A stretch of 10,059 nucleotides of DNA, taken from positions 1 to 10,059 of the forward strand of contig JACPQP010000123.1 of the NCBI GenBank assembly GCA_016190465.1, written 5' to 3'. This document shows positions 1 through 5,565 of this stretch, piece after piece. Position 1 is the stretch's first letter. Every line of letters starts with the position of its first letter. The notes under the pieces were generated by a model that was not told the origin of the DNA, searched no databases, and was given only the letters and a program-made list of their open reading frames with translations. Source of the DNA: Chloroflexota bacterium. GTDB lineage: Bacteria > Chloroflexota > UBA6077 > FW602-bin22 > JACPQP01. The position numbers were made by a program, and so were the translations under genes.

Positions 1-264
1 GTAGATGATGATCTCGTCGTCCTCGTAGTGGGTGACCTCGTCGAACTGTGGGTACAGCAGCACCTTGACCGGGACGGCCTCCCAGCGGTCGAGGCCGAAG
101 TACTCGTTGCCCCGGTGGACGCCGAAGGTCGTCTCGGCGTCGCGGGGCATGCCCTCTCTCTCCCAGCGCTCGTAGGTCTGGCCCCAGCAGCCCAACTCGA
201 CATTTGGCACCCGATCGACCGATTGGAGCCGCAAGGTGCGAAGGAATCGCTCACGCCCGTTCAT
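1..264 (-). CDS. Uroporphyrinogen decarboxylase (URO-D)/methyltransferase family protein, 3' end outside window
   Basis: An ATG at 264-262 opens a frame that stays open for 88 codons to base 1, so only the N-terminus is present. The translation begins MNGRERFLRTLRLQSVDRVP and continues with VELGCWGQTYERW. The pattern RERxxxxLR...DRVP is the usual opening of the URO-D superfamily, which includes heme-pathway HemE and the corrinoid methyltransferases of the MtaA/CmuA type. A GAGGAG ribosome site (274-269) lies 4 nt before the ATG. The gene is co-directional with the sugar ABC transporter and starts 81 nt after the MalG-like permease stop, so it is probably the last visible gene of that operon. 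Members found beside sugar transporters are generally not true HemE, and their substrate is unknown; a role in demethylating or otherwise modifying the imported compound is only a guess. The family call rests on the N-terminal motif alone, because the zinc or active-site region is not in view. Confidence 0.72.
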   Translation of the reverse strand, partial: MNGRERFLRTLRLQSVDRVPNVELGCWGQTYERWEREGMPRDAETTFGVHRGNEYFGLDRWEAVPVKVLLYPQFDEVTHYEDDEIIIY

Positions 265-324
265 TCTGCTCCTCATCCCACTTGATACCACGTGCCTGTG
301 GAAGCGCCCGGAAACCGCCGCCCC

Positions 325-338
325 GCTCCACCAGGAGC
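325..338 (-). other. Small hairpin between permease and URO-D-family gene
   Basis: The sequence GCTCC-ACCA-GGAGC forms a perfect 5-bp stem with a 4-nt loop, just after the stop of the MalG-like permease in the direction of transcription. No T-run follows on the minus strand (the next bases are GGGGCGG), so it is not a convincing intrinsic terminator. It could be an mRNA-processing or stabilising hairpin, or chance in GC-rich DNA. Confidence 0.25.
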
Positions 339-345
339 AATCTTA

Positions 346-1191
346 TCAGAACTTCACCGCTCCGGCCGTCAGACCGCCGATGAAGTGCCGCTGCATGACG
401 AGGTAGAGCGCCACGACCGGGATGGTCATCATCACGAGCAGGGCGAACATGTGCTCGTAGCGGGTCTGGTAGAGCGAGGTGAAGACCACCGCGGCCAGGG
501 GCAGGGTGCGTACGTGCGCCTTGGTCATAAAGAGCAGCGCCAGCAGGAACTCGTTCCACGCTGCCAGCGCCTGGAAGATTGCCACGGTCGCCAGCACGGG
601 CCGGGTGAGTGGCAGCAGGATCCGCCAGTAGACGGCGAAGGTGGAGGCGCCGTCGATCCGGGCCGACTCCTCGATCTCGCGGGGCAACGTGTCGAAGTAG
701 TTGCGCAGGAGAAGGATGGCAAAGGGAAGGCCGAACGCGACATAGGGCCCGATCAGCGCCGGGTAGGTGTTCATCGTTCCCAGAGTCCGGTTCATCTGGT
801 ACAGGGGCACGATCACGGCGGCGCCGGGGAGCATCAGGCCGGCCAGGAAGACGACGAGCAGCGGCCCTCGCCCGAAGAACCGCAGCCGGGAGAAGGCGTA
901 GGCGGCCAGGGAGCCCACGAAGAGCACCAGCAGGGTGGTGGCCGTGGTGACGACCAGGCTGTTGAAGCCCAGCAGGGGGACGTTCGTCTGCTGCCACACC
1001 GTGGCGTACTTGGCCACGTCGATCGTCCAGGGGATCAGGCCGGCGTTGGCGTAGCTCTCCATATCCCCCTTGAGCGATGTGCTGATCATGTGGATCACCG
1101 GCACCAGGAACAGCAGGCACACCAGGGTCAGCGCAACGTTCTGACCGACGAGGCGCAGCGAGAGCAGCGCTGCGGATCGGCGCTGGGACAT
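346..1191 (-). CDS. Carbohydrate ABC transporter permease, MalG-like (CUT1)
   Basis: This 281-residue inner-membrane protein has the size and layout of MalG-type permeases, with about six hydrophobic segments (roughly 19-39, 77-100, 108-131, 143-162, 198-221 and 246-265). The EAA loop that docks the ATPase is visible as EESARIDGAS (174-183) followed by LLPLTRP (192-198). The C-terminus RHFIGGLTAGAVKF is the typical tail of this group. It forms the transmembrane channel with the adjacent MalF-like permease and takes substrate from the binding lipoprotein. The start ATG (1191-1189) is preceded by an AGGAGG site that sits just after the upstream gene's TAG stop. The two permeases are 14 nt apart, so they are surely co-transcribed. 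Substrate cannot be read from the permease; context suggests a plant- or microbe-derived oligosaccharide or glycoside. Confidence 0.95.
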   Translation of the reverse strand: MSQRRSAALLSLRLVGQNVALTLVCLLFLVPVIHMISTSLKGDMESYANAGLIPWTIDVAKYATVWQQTNVPLLGFNSLVVTTATTLLVLFVGSLAAYAFSRLRFFGRGPLLVVFLAGLMLPGAAVIVPLYQMNRTLGTMNTYPALIGPYVAFGLPFAILLLRNYFDTLPREIEESARIDGASTFAVYWRILLPLTRPVLATVAIFQALAAWNEFLLALLFMTKAHVRTLPLAAVVFTSLYQTRYEHMFALLVMMTIPVVALYLVMQRHFIGGLTAGAVKF

Positions 1192-1205
1192 GGGCAGGCC
1201 TCCTC

Positions 1206-2162
1206 CTAGGCGCCCTGGTGGGCACCGCGGTACAGACGGAGTTGCAGGACGGTGATCACCGCGGCGATGACGAGAAGCACCACCGAGAGGGCGGACGCGT
1301 AGCCCGCGCGATGGAGCATGAACGCCAGGTTATAGACGCGCAGCGCCATCACCTCCGAGGCGTGGTAGGGCCCACCCTGCGTCAGGATGTAGACGATCTC
1401 GAAGGTGCGGACCGCGCCGATGGCGCCGAGGATGAGCAGTGCCGCCGTGGTGGGCTTCACCAGTGGGATGGCAATGCGCCACATCCGCTGCCAGGCGTTG
1501 GCGCCGTCGATGGAGGCCGCCTCCATCAACTCGTTGGGGATCGTCTGGAGGCCAGCCAGGTAGATCACCACCCAGGCGCCGGTGTAGTGCCAGACATTCA
1601 CGGCGATGGCCGAGTAGAGCGCGAGCCTGGGGTCGCCCAGCCACACCGCGGCCAGCTTCCCCAACCCGACGGTGCGCAAGGCCGAGTTCAGCAGGCCGAT
1701 CTCGGGGTGGTAGATGAAGCCCCAGGCGATGGCGACTACCACTCCGGAAACGGTGACCGGCAGGAACAGGGCGGCGCGGTAGGCGTCTCGCGCCCGCAGC
1801 TTGCCGTTGAGGAGATAGGCCATCGAGAAGCCCAGCACCAGGAGCGCGGCGATCGACGCGATGCCCCAGACCAGGTTGTTCCAGATCGACCGAAGAAAGA
1901 TCGGATCGGCGAGTAACTCGGCGTAGTTGCCCAGGCCGATGAACGTGCGCCGGGGACGGATGCCGTCCCAGTCGTAGAAGCTGTCCCGGACGACCGAGAT
2001 CACCGGCCAGGCGACGAACAGCAGATACACACCGAGGGCCGGCAGCACGTACAGGACGTTCCCGTTGATCTCGTGGCGTCGCGCAAAGCGGCAGATCGCC
2101 GGCCAGACCACCGAGGCCGCTGACCCCGCCGTTCGCATCCCTACCGCAGAGTCGTGGTGCAC
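1206..2162 (-). CDS. Carbohydrate ABC transporter permease, MalF/UgpA-like (CUT1)
   Basis: The product of 318 residues is an inner-membrane permease. After a short basic N-terminus it has the first transmembrane helix (NVLYVLPALGVYLLFVAWPV) and then SFYDWDG, which is typical of the MalF/UgpA group. The ATPase-contacting EAA loop reads MEAASIDGANAWQRMWRIAIP, starting at residue 213. I place the start at GTG 2162-2160, because an exact AGGAGG (2174-2169) lies 6 nt before it. The frame stays open to an ATG at 2228, but that extension is polar and lacks a comparable ribosome site. An internal ATG at 2138 is possible but worse placed. The gene lies 72 nt after the binding-protein stop and 14 nt before the second permease. 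It would pair with that permease and with an ATPase encoded elsewhere, as is common for CUT1 systems that share a MsmK-type ATPase. Confidence 0.93.
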   Translation of the reverse strand: MHHDSAVGMRTAGSAASVVWPAICRFARRHEINGNVLYVLPALGVYLLFVAWPVISVVRDSFYDWDGIRPRRTFIGLGNYAELLADPIFLRSIWNNLVWGIASIAALLVLGFSMAYLLNGKLRARDAYRAALFLPVTVSGVVVAIAWGFIYHPEIGLLNSALRTVGLGKLAAVWLGDPRLALYSAIAVNVWHYTGAWVVIYLAGLQTIPNELMEAASIDGANAWQRMWRIAIPLVKPTTAALLILGAIGAVRTFEIVYILTQGGPYHASEVMALRVYNLAFMLHRAGYASALSVVLLVIAAVITVLQLRLYRGAHQGA

Positions 2163-2168
2163 GTCTTC

Positions 2169-2174
2169 CCTCCT
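2169..2174 (-). promoter_or_regulatory. Shine-Dalgarno site fixing a GTG start of the MalF-like permease
   Basis: The minus strand carries AGGAGG with a 6-nt spacer to GTG at 2162. It is the strongest ribosome site in the region between the binding-protein stop and the first permease helix. It argues against the longer frame from ATG 2228, which would place this site inside the coding sequence. Confidence 0.75.
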
Positions 2175-2234
2175 CGATGCCCCCGGCCCTCGGGACAGGT
2201 TGACCCTTCGGTTGCTCTGGTTGCCCAAGCGGTA

Positions 2235-3578
2235 CTACTTCTGGCAGCGTGTCTCCCGCGTCTTCTCGAGCTCCGCCATCGCGGCCTCGGGCGTCAGTTG
2301 GTTGCTGGCGACACCCTGCATCACCGGCCCGACCGCGTCGATGAGGGCCGAGCACTCCATCCACCGCAGCCGGTTCTTCCCTCTGGCCATGTTCTCGATC
2401 AAGGGCTCGATGATGTTCTTGTCGAAGACCGTGCCGACGCCGGCCATCTTGTACTTCATATGAGCCGGCGGCTCGGGCGCGGCAGCCACGATCTCCTGGC
2501 CTTTCTCGGCAGACGACCACTGGACAAGGCGCCAGGCCTGATCTCGATTCTTGGCCGCCTTGGGGATGCTCATCGCCCAGGCCGTCGCCACCAATCCCTT
2601 CGAGTCGGGCACGACGAACGTGCCCCAGGTGAGCGACGCCTCCTTCAGCGTCGCGACTTTGCTCCACGAGATGACATGAGTGCCCAGCAGCATCATCGCC
2701 GCCTTGCCCTCGTGGAAGAGCTGGCTACCACCGGCCGTGGGCACGCCGAGCGCGCCCTCGGCGAACCAGCCACTCGTATATATCTTCTTGTGGAGGTGCA
2801 TCGTCTGGACGATGTCCTTGTCGGTGAGCTTGCCGTTACCCCGCTGCACTTCGTCCAGCTTGCCCGGCGCCGCGACCTCGGTCAACGACATGAACCAGTC
2901 GACTTGCTGCCAGAAGTCCTTGCCGCCGACCGCCAGCGGGATCGCGCCACTCTTCTTCAGCGTCTCGCAGACCGCCTCGAACTCGGCCCACGTCTTGGGC
3001 ACGCTGAGCTTGTTCTTCTCGAAGATGGGCAGGCTGTAGAAGAGATACCCGAGGAGCTGGCCGTAGATGGGGATGAAGTACGCTTGCCCACGGCCCAGCC
3101 GGTCCACTTCGTCGATCAGGCCCGGGATAAACTGCTTCTTCCAGTCGCCCCAGGTCACCTTCGCCAGGTCATCGAGCGGCAACACGATGTCGGGCGAAGC
3201 GTAGGGCTGGAGAACCTGCCAGTTGATCTCGAAGACGTCCGGGCCGGCGCCGGCCGGGAGCGCCGTCTTGAGGGCAGCCAGGTAGTCGGCATACGCGTAG
3301 TTGGTATACTCCAGCTTGATGCCCGTCTCGCCCTCGAAATGCTCACGCGGTGGTCTCCCGTCCAGGCCTTTCCACTTGTCATTTTCCGCCCAGTTGACCC
3401 ATCCCCACTCGCTTACCGTGCCTTTTGCGGCGGCAGCCGGCGCCTTGGCGGCGGGCGCCGCCGGTTTCGGAGGAACCGGTGTGGGCGTGGGTGCGGGAGC
3501 GCAGGCCTGAAGGAGCGCAAAGCCGGCGACTGCTCCGGTCATACCGACGAACTGCCGACGAGTGAAACGCGCGCACAT
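2235..3578 (-). CDS. Extracellular solute-binding lipoprotein of a sugar ABC transporter
   Basis: A 447-residue family 1 type binding protein that would capture a carbohydrate outside the membrane and deliver it to the two permeases. The signal sequence contains a twin-arginine-like motif (FTRRQFVG, residues 5-12), a hydrophobic stretch, and the lipobox LLQAC with the acylated Cys at 26. A low-complexity Ala/Pro/Lys linker follows (about 27-53), giving a tethered lipoprotein. The mature part shows familiar features: FEGETGIKLEY near the start, GPDVFEI, the FIPIYGQLLGYLFYSLPIFEK segment region, PKTWAEFEAVCETLKK, and LFHEGKAAMMLLGTHVIS. The many Trp and Tyr residues fit sugar stacking. ATG 3578 has AGGAGG 6 nt upstream. 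It is the first gene of the operon. The exact sugar is not readable from sequence. Confidence 0.95.
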   Translation of the reverse strand: MCARFTRRQFVGMTGAVAGFALLQACAPAPTPTPVPPKPAAPAAKAPAAAAKGTVSEWGWVNWAENDKWKGLDGRPPREHFEGETGIKLEYTNYAYADYLAALKTALPAGAGPDVFEINWQVLQPYASPDIVLPLDDLAKVTWGDWKKQFIPGLIDEVDRLGRGQAYFIPIYGQLLGYLFYSLPIFEKNKLSVPKTWAEFEAVCETLKKSGAIPLAVGGKDFWQQVDWFMSLTEVAAPGKLDEVQRGNGKLTDKDIVQTMHLHKKIYTSGWFAEGALGVPTAGGSQLFHEGKAAMMLLGTHVISWSKVATLKEASLTWGTFVVPDSKGLVATAWAMSIPKAAKNRDQAWRLVQWSSAEKGQEIVAAAPEPPAHMKYKMAGVGTVFDKNIIEPLIENMARGKNRLRWMECSALIDAVGPVMQGVASNQLTPEAAMAELEKTRETRCQK

Positions 3579-3660
3579 AAGAAACCTCCTCGCCTCTCCG
3601 TGTCTTGATCACCTCGCTGATACGACCACCGCGTCGTGCGGATGCCTCTGACCGCGTGGT

Positions 3661-3677
3661 GGGCGCGTCTAGCGCCC
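3661..3677. promoter_or_regulatory. GC palindrome upstream of transporter operon, possible operator
   Basis: GGGCGC-GTCTA-GCGCCC is a perfect 6-bp inverted repeat around a 5-nt centre, about 83 nt upstream of the binding-protein start. It is placed where a repressor or activator of the sugar operon might bind. It lacks a T-run on either side, so a terminator is unlikely. In DNA this rich in G and C a 6-bp palindrome may also be chance. Confidence 0.25.
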
Positions 3678-3717
3678 CCATCTTCCTTCGCCTGTGCTTC
3701 TTCCCCCTCCCGTTTGC

Positions 3718-3731
3718 TGACTCGGTGACTC
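3718..3731. repeat. Tandem direct repeat TGACTC-GG-TGACTC
   Basis: Two exact TGACTC hexamers are separated by 2 nt, upstream of the leftward sugar operon and just outside the MITE. A related G/C-rich octamer (CCCTCCCG) occurs on both sides of them, ending at 3712 and 3738. Direct repeats in a promoter region can be response-regulator sites, but no function can be assigned from sequence alone. Confidence 0.3.
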
Positions 3732-3732
3732 C

Positions 3733-3741
3733 CTCCCGAAT
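3733..3741. repeat. Target-site duplication, left copy (CTCCCGAAT)
   Basis: This copy is identical to 3894-3902 and abuts the first base of the left inverted repeat. The identity does not extend beyond 9 bp in either direction, so the duplication length is well defined and both copies are undiverged. Confidence 0.82.
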
Positions 3742-3893
3742 CAGGGCCTATGCGTTCTGATCGTGCTGGCGGTTGAAACCGCGCCTGCCATTGCCAAGTC
3801 GGCTTGCGCCGACTGTTTTAGCCCGCGCAGGCGGGCTTTGCAACGGTAGGCGCGACTTCCAGTCGCCAGCCAAGGGAGAACGCATAAGCCCTG
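3742..3893. mobile_element. MITE-like non-autonomous element with 9-bp target-site duplication
   Basis: The element is 152 bp long and begins and ends with 17-bp inverted repeats that match at 16 of 17 positions: CAGGGCCTATGCGTTCT at 3742-3758 and AGAACGCATAAGCCCTG at 3877-3893. After a 6-nt unpaired bulge on each side, the inverted repeat continues with GCTGGCG (3765-3771) against CGCCAGC (3864-3870), and with the 15-mer 3780-3794 against 3840-3854, which has two mismatches. Within it are four small perfect hairpins: 3769-3782, 3797-3814 (AGTCGGC-TTGC-GCCGACT), 3820-3837 (AGCCCGC-GCAG-GCGGGCT) and 3852-3866. The flanks are exact copies of CTCCCGAAT at 3733-3741 and 3894-3902, directly abutting both ends, which is the signature of transposition with a 9-bp staggered cut. 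It has no coding capacity, so a transposase elsewhere must have moved it. IS4-type elements such as IS10 and IS50 make 9-bp duplications, but I cannot assign the family. Confidence 0.85.
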
Positions 3894-3902
3894 CTCCCGA
3901 AT
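3894..3902. repeat. Target-site duplication, right copy (CTCCCGAAT)
   Basis: This copy is identical to 3733-3741 and abuts the last base of the right inverted repeat. It ends 9 nt before the -35 box of the rightward promoter, so the insertion placed foreign DNA directly upstream of that promoter. Confidence 0.82.
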
Positions 3903-3911
3903 GGGCCTGGC

Positions 3912-3940
3912 TTGACGCCACGTCGGTCCTCTGCTAGGAT
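3912..3940 (+). promoter_or_regulatory. Sigma-70-type promoter for the HTH-ATPase-receiver gene
   Basis: TTGACG (3912-3917) and TAGGAT (3935-3940) are separated by exactly 17 nt. The -35 has 5 of 6 matches to TTGACA and the -10 has 4 of 6 to TATAAT. Transcription would begin near 3946-3948. That leaves a leader of about 125 nt before ATG 4072, or about 14 nt if the weak GTG at 3961 were used. No other promoter of this quality is seen between the MITE and the gene. Confidence 0.68.
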
Positions 3941-4071
3941 GCGACACGGAACAATCGATAGTGCGACGTTCGGCCAGACCCTGCGCATTGTACGGCAGCG
4001 CGGCGACGAGACGCAAGCGGTCTCGGTCCGCCAGATCCCCACGAAATGCCCATAAAGGGTCCAGGCACCTG

Positions 4072-5562
4072 ATGGTGGCAGGAAGCATATCCAATCCCTC
4101 GGCGACGGAGTTCGAGCAACTGGTCCGGGACGCGTTGCTCCACCTGTACGACGCTGCCTACCTCCAGACCCACCCGCTGGCGCAACTGGTAGACGCGCCG
4201 CCCGGGAATAGCGCCGTCCTTCGTGGCAAAGTCCTGCTTCAGACGCTGCTGGACACCATCGACTCGCTTCATCCGGCTCCGGCGACGCCGACCGACTCGC
4301 GCGCCTGGCGGAGCTATCGGCTCCTCGAGTTGCGCTACATCGAGGGGTTGACCGCGGGCGAGGTGGTCGTCCAGCTCGCCATCAGCAAGACCCAGTACCA
4401 GCGCGATCACGCGCGCGCCCTCGACGCCGTGGCTTCATTGCTGCGCGACCGCTGGCAGATCCGGGAACGACGGGCGCCGGAGCAGCCTTCGCCTTCGGTG
4501 ACCCGCGCGACCATCCGCCTTACGGCGGGGCCGCCTCTGGCGGATGCCCCCGGGCTCGGCCCTCACCCCAGCCCTCTCCCACAGGGAGAGGGGGGAGCCT
4601 TCTCCCACGGGGAGAGGGCTGGGGTGAGGGACGTCCCCCCTGACCCGGAATCACGGGAATCGCTAGCCCTGGCGGAAACCGAGCGGCTGGCCGCCCAGAT
4701 GAACCCCGACTACGTCGACCTGACCAGCGCACTCACCGATCTCGTCGCGCTGCTCCAGCGAATGAGCCAGGAAAACCGGACCACGGTTTCACTCCAGGCT
4801 CGTCCCAATCTTCCACCAATCTATGGCGATCGGGTTGCCCTGCGCCAGATACTCCTGGGGTTGCTCAACACCGCGCTCGAGCGCGGTGCGGGTGGCAGGC
4901 TCGACGTCTCGCTCGATCTTATCGGCCGGGGCATCGCGGTCGCGCTCAGCGCATCGGCCGCGGATGTGATGTCGTCAACCGATCAGGCCGGCCGGGCCGG
5001 CCTCGAGGTTGAGGTGGCTCGGCGGCTGGTCGTGGCGCTCGGTGGAACGCTCGAGGTCGAGTCGCCAGACCGGCCTGGATCCTGGAGCGCGCGAGTCGTA
5101 TTGCCGGTTGCCCCCTGTCCCACCATTCTGGTCATGGACAACCAGCCCGACTTCATCGGCCTGGTCGCCCGCTACCTGGCCGAGCATGGCTGGGAGGTGG
5201 TCGGCGCGCCGGACGTTCGCCAGGCCGAGTCGCTCGCGCTGGGGCTCCGGCCGACGGTCATCCTGGTGGACGTGATGATGCCGGGGCAAGACGGCTGGGA
5301 CCTGCTGCTCGCCCTTAAGGCGCGGCCAGAGACCCGATGCATCCCGGTGATCGTTTGCTCGGTCCTCTATGAGCCACAGGTGGCCCGGGCCCTCGGTGCA
5401 GTCGCCTACCTCGCCAAGCCGATCAGCCAGGCGGCGCTCCTGGGGGCGCTGGCTCCCTACCGGCCAGGTAGCCGCCAGCCATCGGCGATCAGCCTGCCCA
5501 GTGGGGGCCGGGACGAACGGGAACCGCAGATGAACGCAGATGAACACAGAGCTGGTCACTGA
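4072..5562 (+). CDS. HTH/sigma-region-4-like plus degenerate HATPase plus response-receiver protein
   Basis: A soluble 496-residue multidomain signalling protein. Residues about 8-70 form a helical N-terminal segment (ATEFEQLVRDALLHLYDAAY). Residues 80-128 resemble a sigma-70 region 4 or HTH module (SYRLLELRYIEGLTAGEVVVQLAISKTQYQRDH). Residues 205-345 look like a histidine-kinase ATPase domain but are degenerate. The N-box is LRQILLGLLNTALERG, with Thr267 where Asn is expected. The DxGxG G1 box is missing, and only a remnant G2-like region remains (GRAGLEVEVARRLVVALGG). There is no phospho-accepting H-box. Residues 353-460 are a receiver domain with phospho-acceptor Asp400, Ser430 and Lys449; the acidic pair is altered (MDNQPD at 355-360). 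I chose ATG 4072, with a weak CAGG site 6 nt upstream; the frame opens at GTG 3961 but the extra 37 codons are arginine-rich and unlike a domain. A likely partner is the convergent kinase. The role could be DNA binding or a phosphorelay scaffold. Confidence 0.85.
   Translation: MVAGSISNPSATEFEQLVRDALLHLYDAAYLQTHPLAQLVDAPPGNSAVLRGKVLLQTLLDTIDSLHPAPATPTDSRAWRSYRLLELRYIEGLTAGEVVVQLAISKTQYQRDHARALDAVASLLRDRWQIRERRAPEQPSPSVTRATIRLTAGPPLADAPGLGPHPSPLPQGEGGAFSHGERAGVRDVPPDPESRESLALAETERLAAQMNPDYVDLTSALTDLVALLQRMSQENRTTVSLQARPNLPPIYGDRVALRQILLGLLNTALERGAGGRLDVSLDLIGRGIAVALSASAADVMSSTDQAGRAGLEVEVARRLVVALGGTLEVESPDRPGSWSARVVLPVAPCPTILVMDNQPDFIGLVARYLAEHGWEVVGAPDVRQAESLALGLRPTVILVDVMMPGQDGWDLLLALKARPETRCIPVIVCSVLYEPQVARALGAVAYLAKPISQAALLGALAPYRPGSRQPSAISLPSGGRDEREPQMNADEHRAGH
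4561..4629. repeat. 69-bp palindromic repeat inserted in frame in the HTH-receiver gene
   Basis: Two 20-bp perfect inverted repeats (4561-4580 and 4610-4629; CCTCACCCCAGCC... against its complement) enclose inner hairpins CTCTCCC-ACA-GGGAGAG (4574-4590) and TCTCCC-ACG-GGGAGA (4601-4615). The repeat is 69 nt, so it adds exactly 23 codons (residues 164-186, PHPSPLPQGEGG...GERAGVR) without shifting the frame. Sequences translating to PSPLPxGEG...GERxGVR belong to a widespread family of dispersed palindromic repeats seen in many bacterial genomes. It lies in the linker between the HTH and ATPase-like domains. Confidence 0.85.
5525..5550 (+). repeat. Short tandem repeat (CGCAGATGAA)n at the 3' end of the HTH-receiver gene
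   Basis: Two exact CGCAGATGAA units (5525-5534 and 5535-5544) and a partial third (CACAGA) encode QMNADEHR just before the stop. The same string occurs widely as a dispersed intergenic repeat in environmental genomes, and it often appears as a spurious NADEHR tail on predicted proteins. The receiver domain ends near residue 460, so the native stop was probably further upstream before this sequence arrived. Confidence 0.6.
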
Positions 5563-5565
5563 TCG

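Larger units (their letters stand above)
3579..4071. other. Divergent intergenic region between transporter operon and HTH-receiver gene
   Basis: I see no gene in these 493 bases. From left to right it holds the binding-protein leader with its AGGAGG, a GC palindrome (3661-3677), a tandem TGACTC direct repeat (3718-3731), a MITE-like element with target duplication (3733-3902), a rightward sigma-70 promoter (3912-3940), and a roughly 125-nt 5' leader of the plus-strand gene. I found no hexamer pair of good quality for the leftward operon promoter, so it is either a non-canonical or activator-dependent promoter, or one I cannot recognise. Frames open on either strand here give arginine-rich nonsense and are not supported as genes. 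Confidence 0.7.

Noticed and set aside
28..285. Small plus-strand frame at the left edge
   Set aside because: It is antisense to the URO-D-family N-terminus, which has a motif and a ribosome site.
292..1209. Plus-strand frame opposite the MalG-like permease
   Set aside because: The translation is rich in His, Gln, Gly and Arg, typical of a GC-rich antisense shadow, while the minus strand encodes a complete permease.
1330..2667. Minus-strand 445-codon frame spanning parts of the permease and binding-protein genes
   Set aside because: It overlaps two well-supported genes in a different frame and has no recognisable domains.
2154..3608. Long plus-strand frame of 484 codons
   Set aside because: It is the antisense shadow of the solute-binding lipoprotein, which has a signal peptide, a lipobox and a strong ribosome site; the shadow shows no family features.
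3797..3840. Paired GC hairpins, one followed by TTTG, as an intrinsic terminator
   Set aside because: They are internal parts of the MITE, no gene ends nearby on the plus strand, and the T-run is only three bases.
3961..4071. N-terminal extension of the HTH-receiver gene from GTG 3961
   Set aside because: The 37 residues are mostly Arg, Ser and Ala, the GTG has only a weak ribosome site, and the leader seems to be untranslated; kept as a low-probability alternative.
4561..4629. Repeat cluster as a CRISPR array
   Set aside because: It consists of one nested palindrome without regularly spaced identical repeats and unique spacers, and it lies inside a coding frame.
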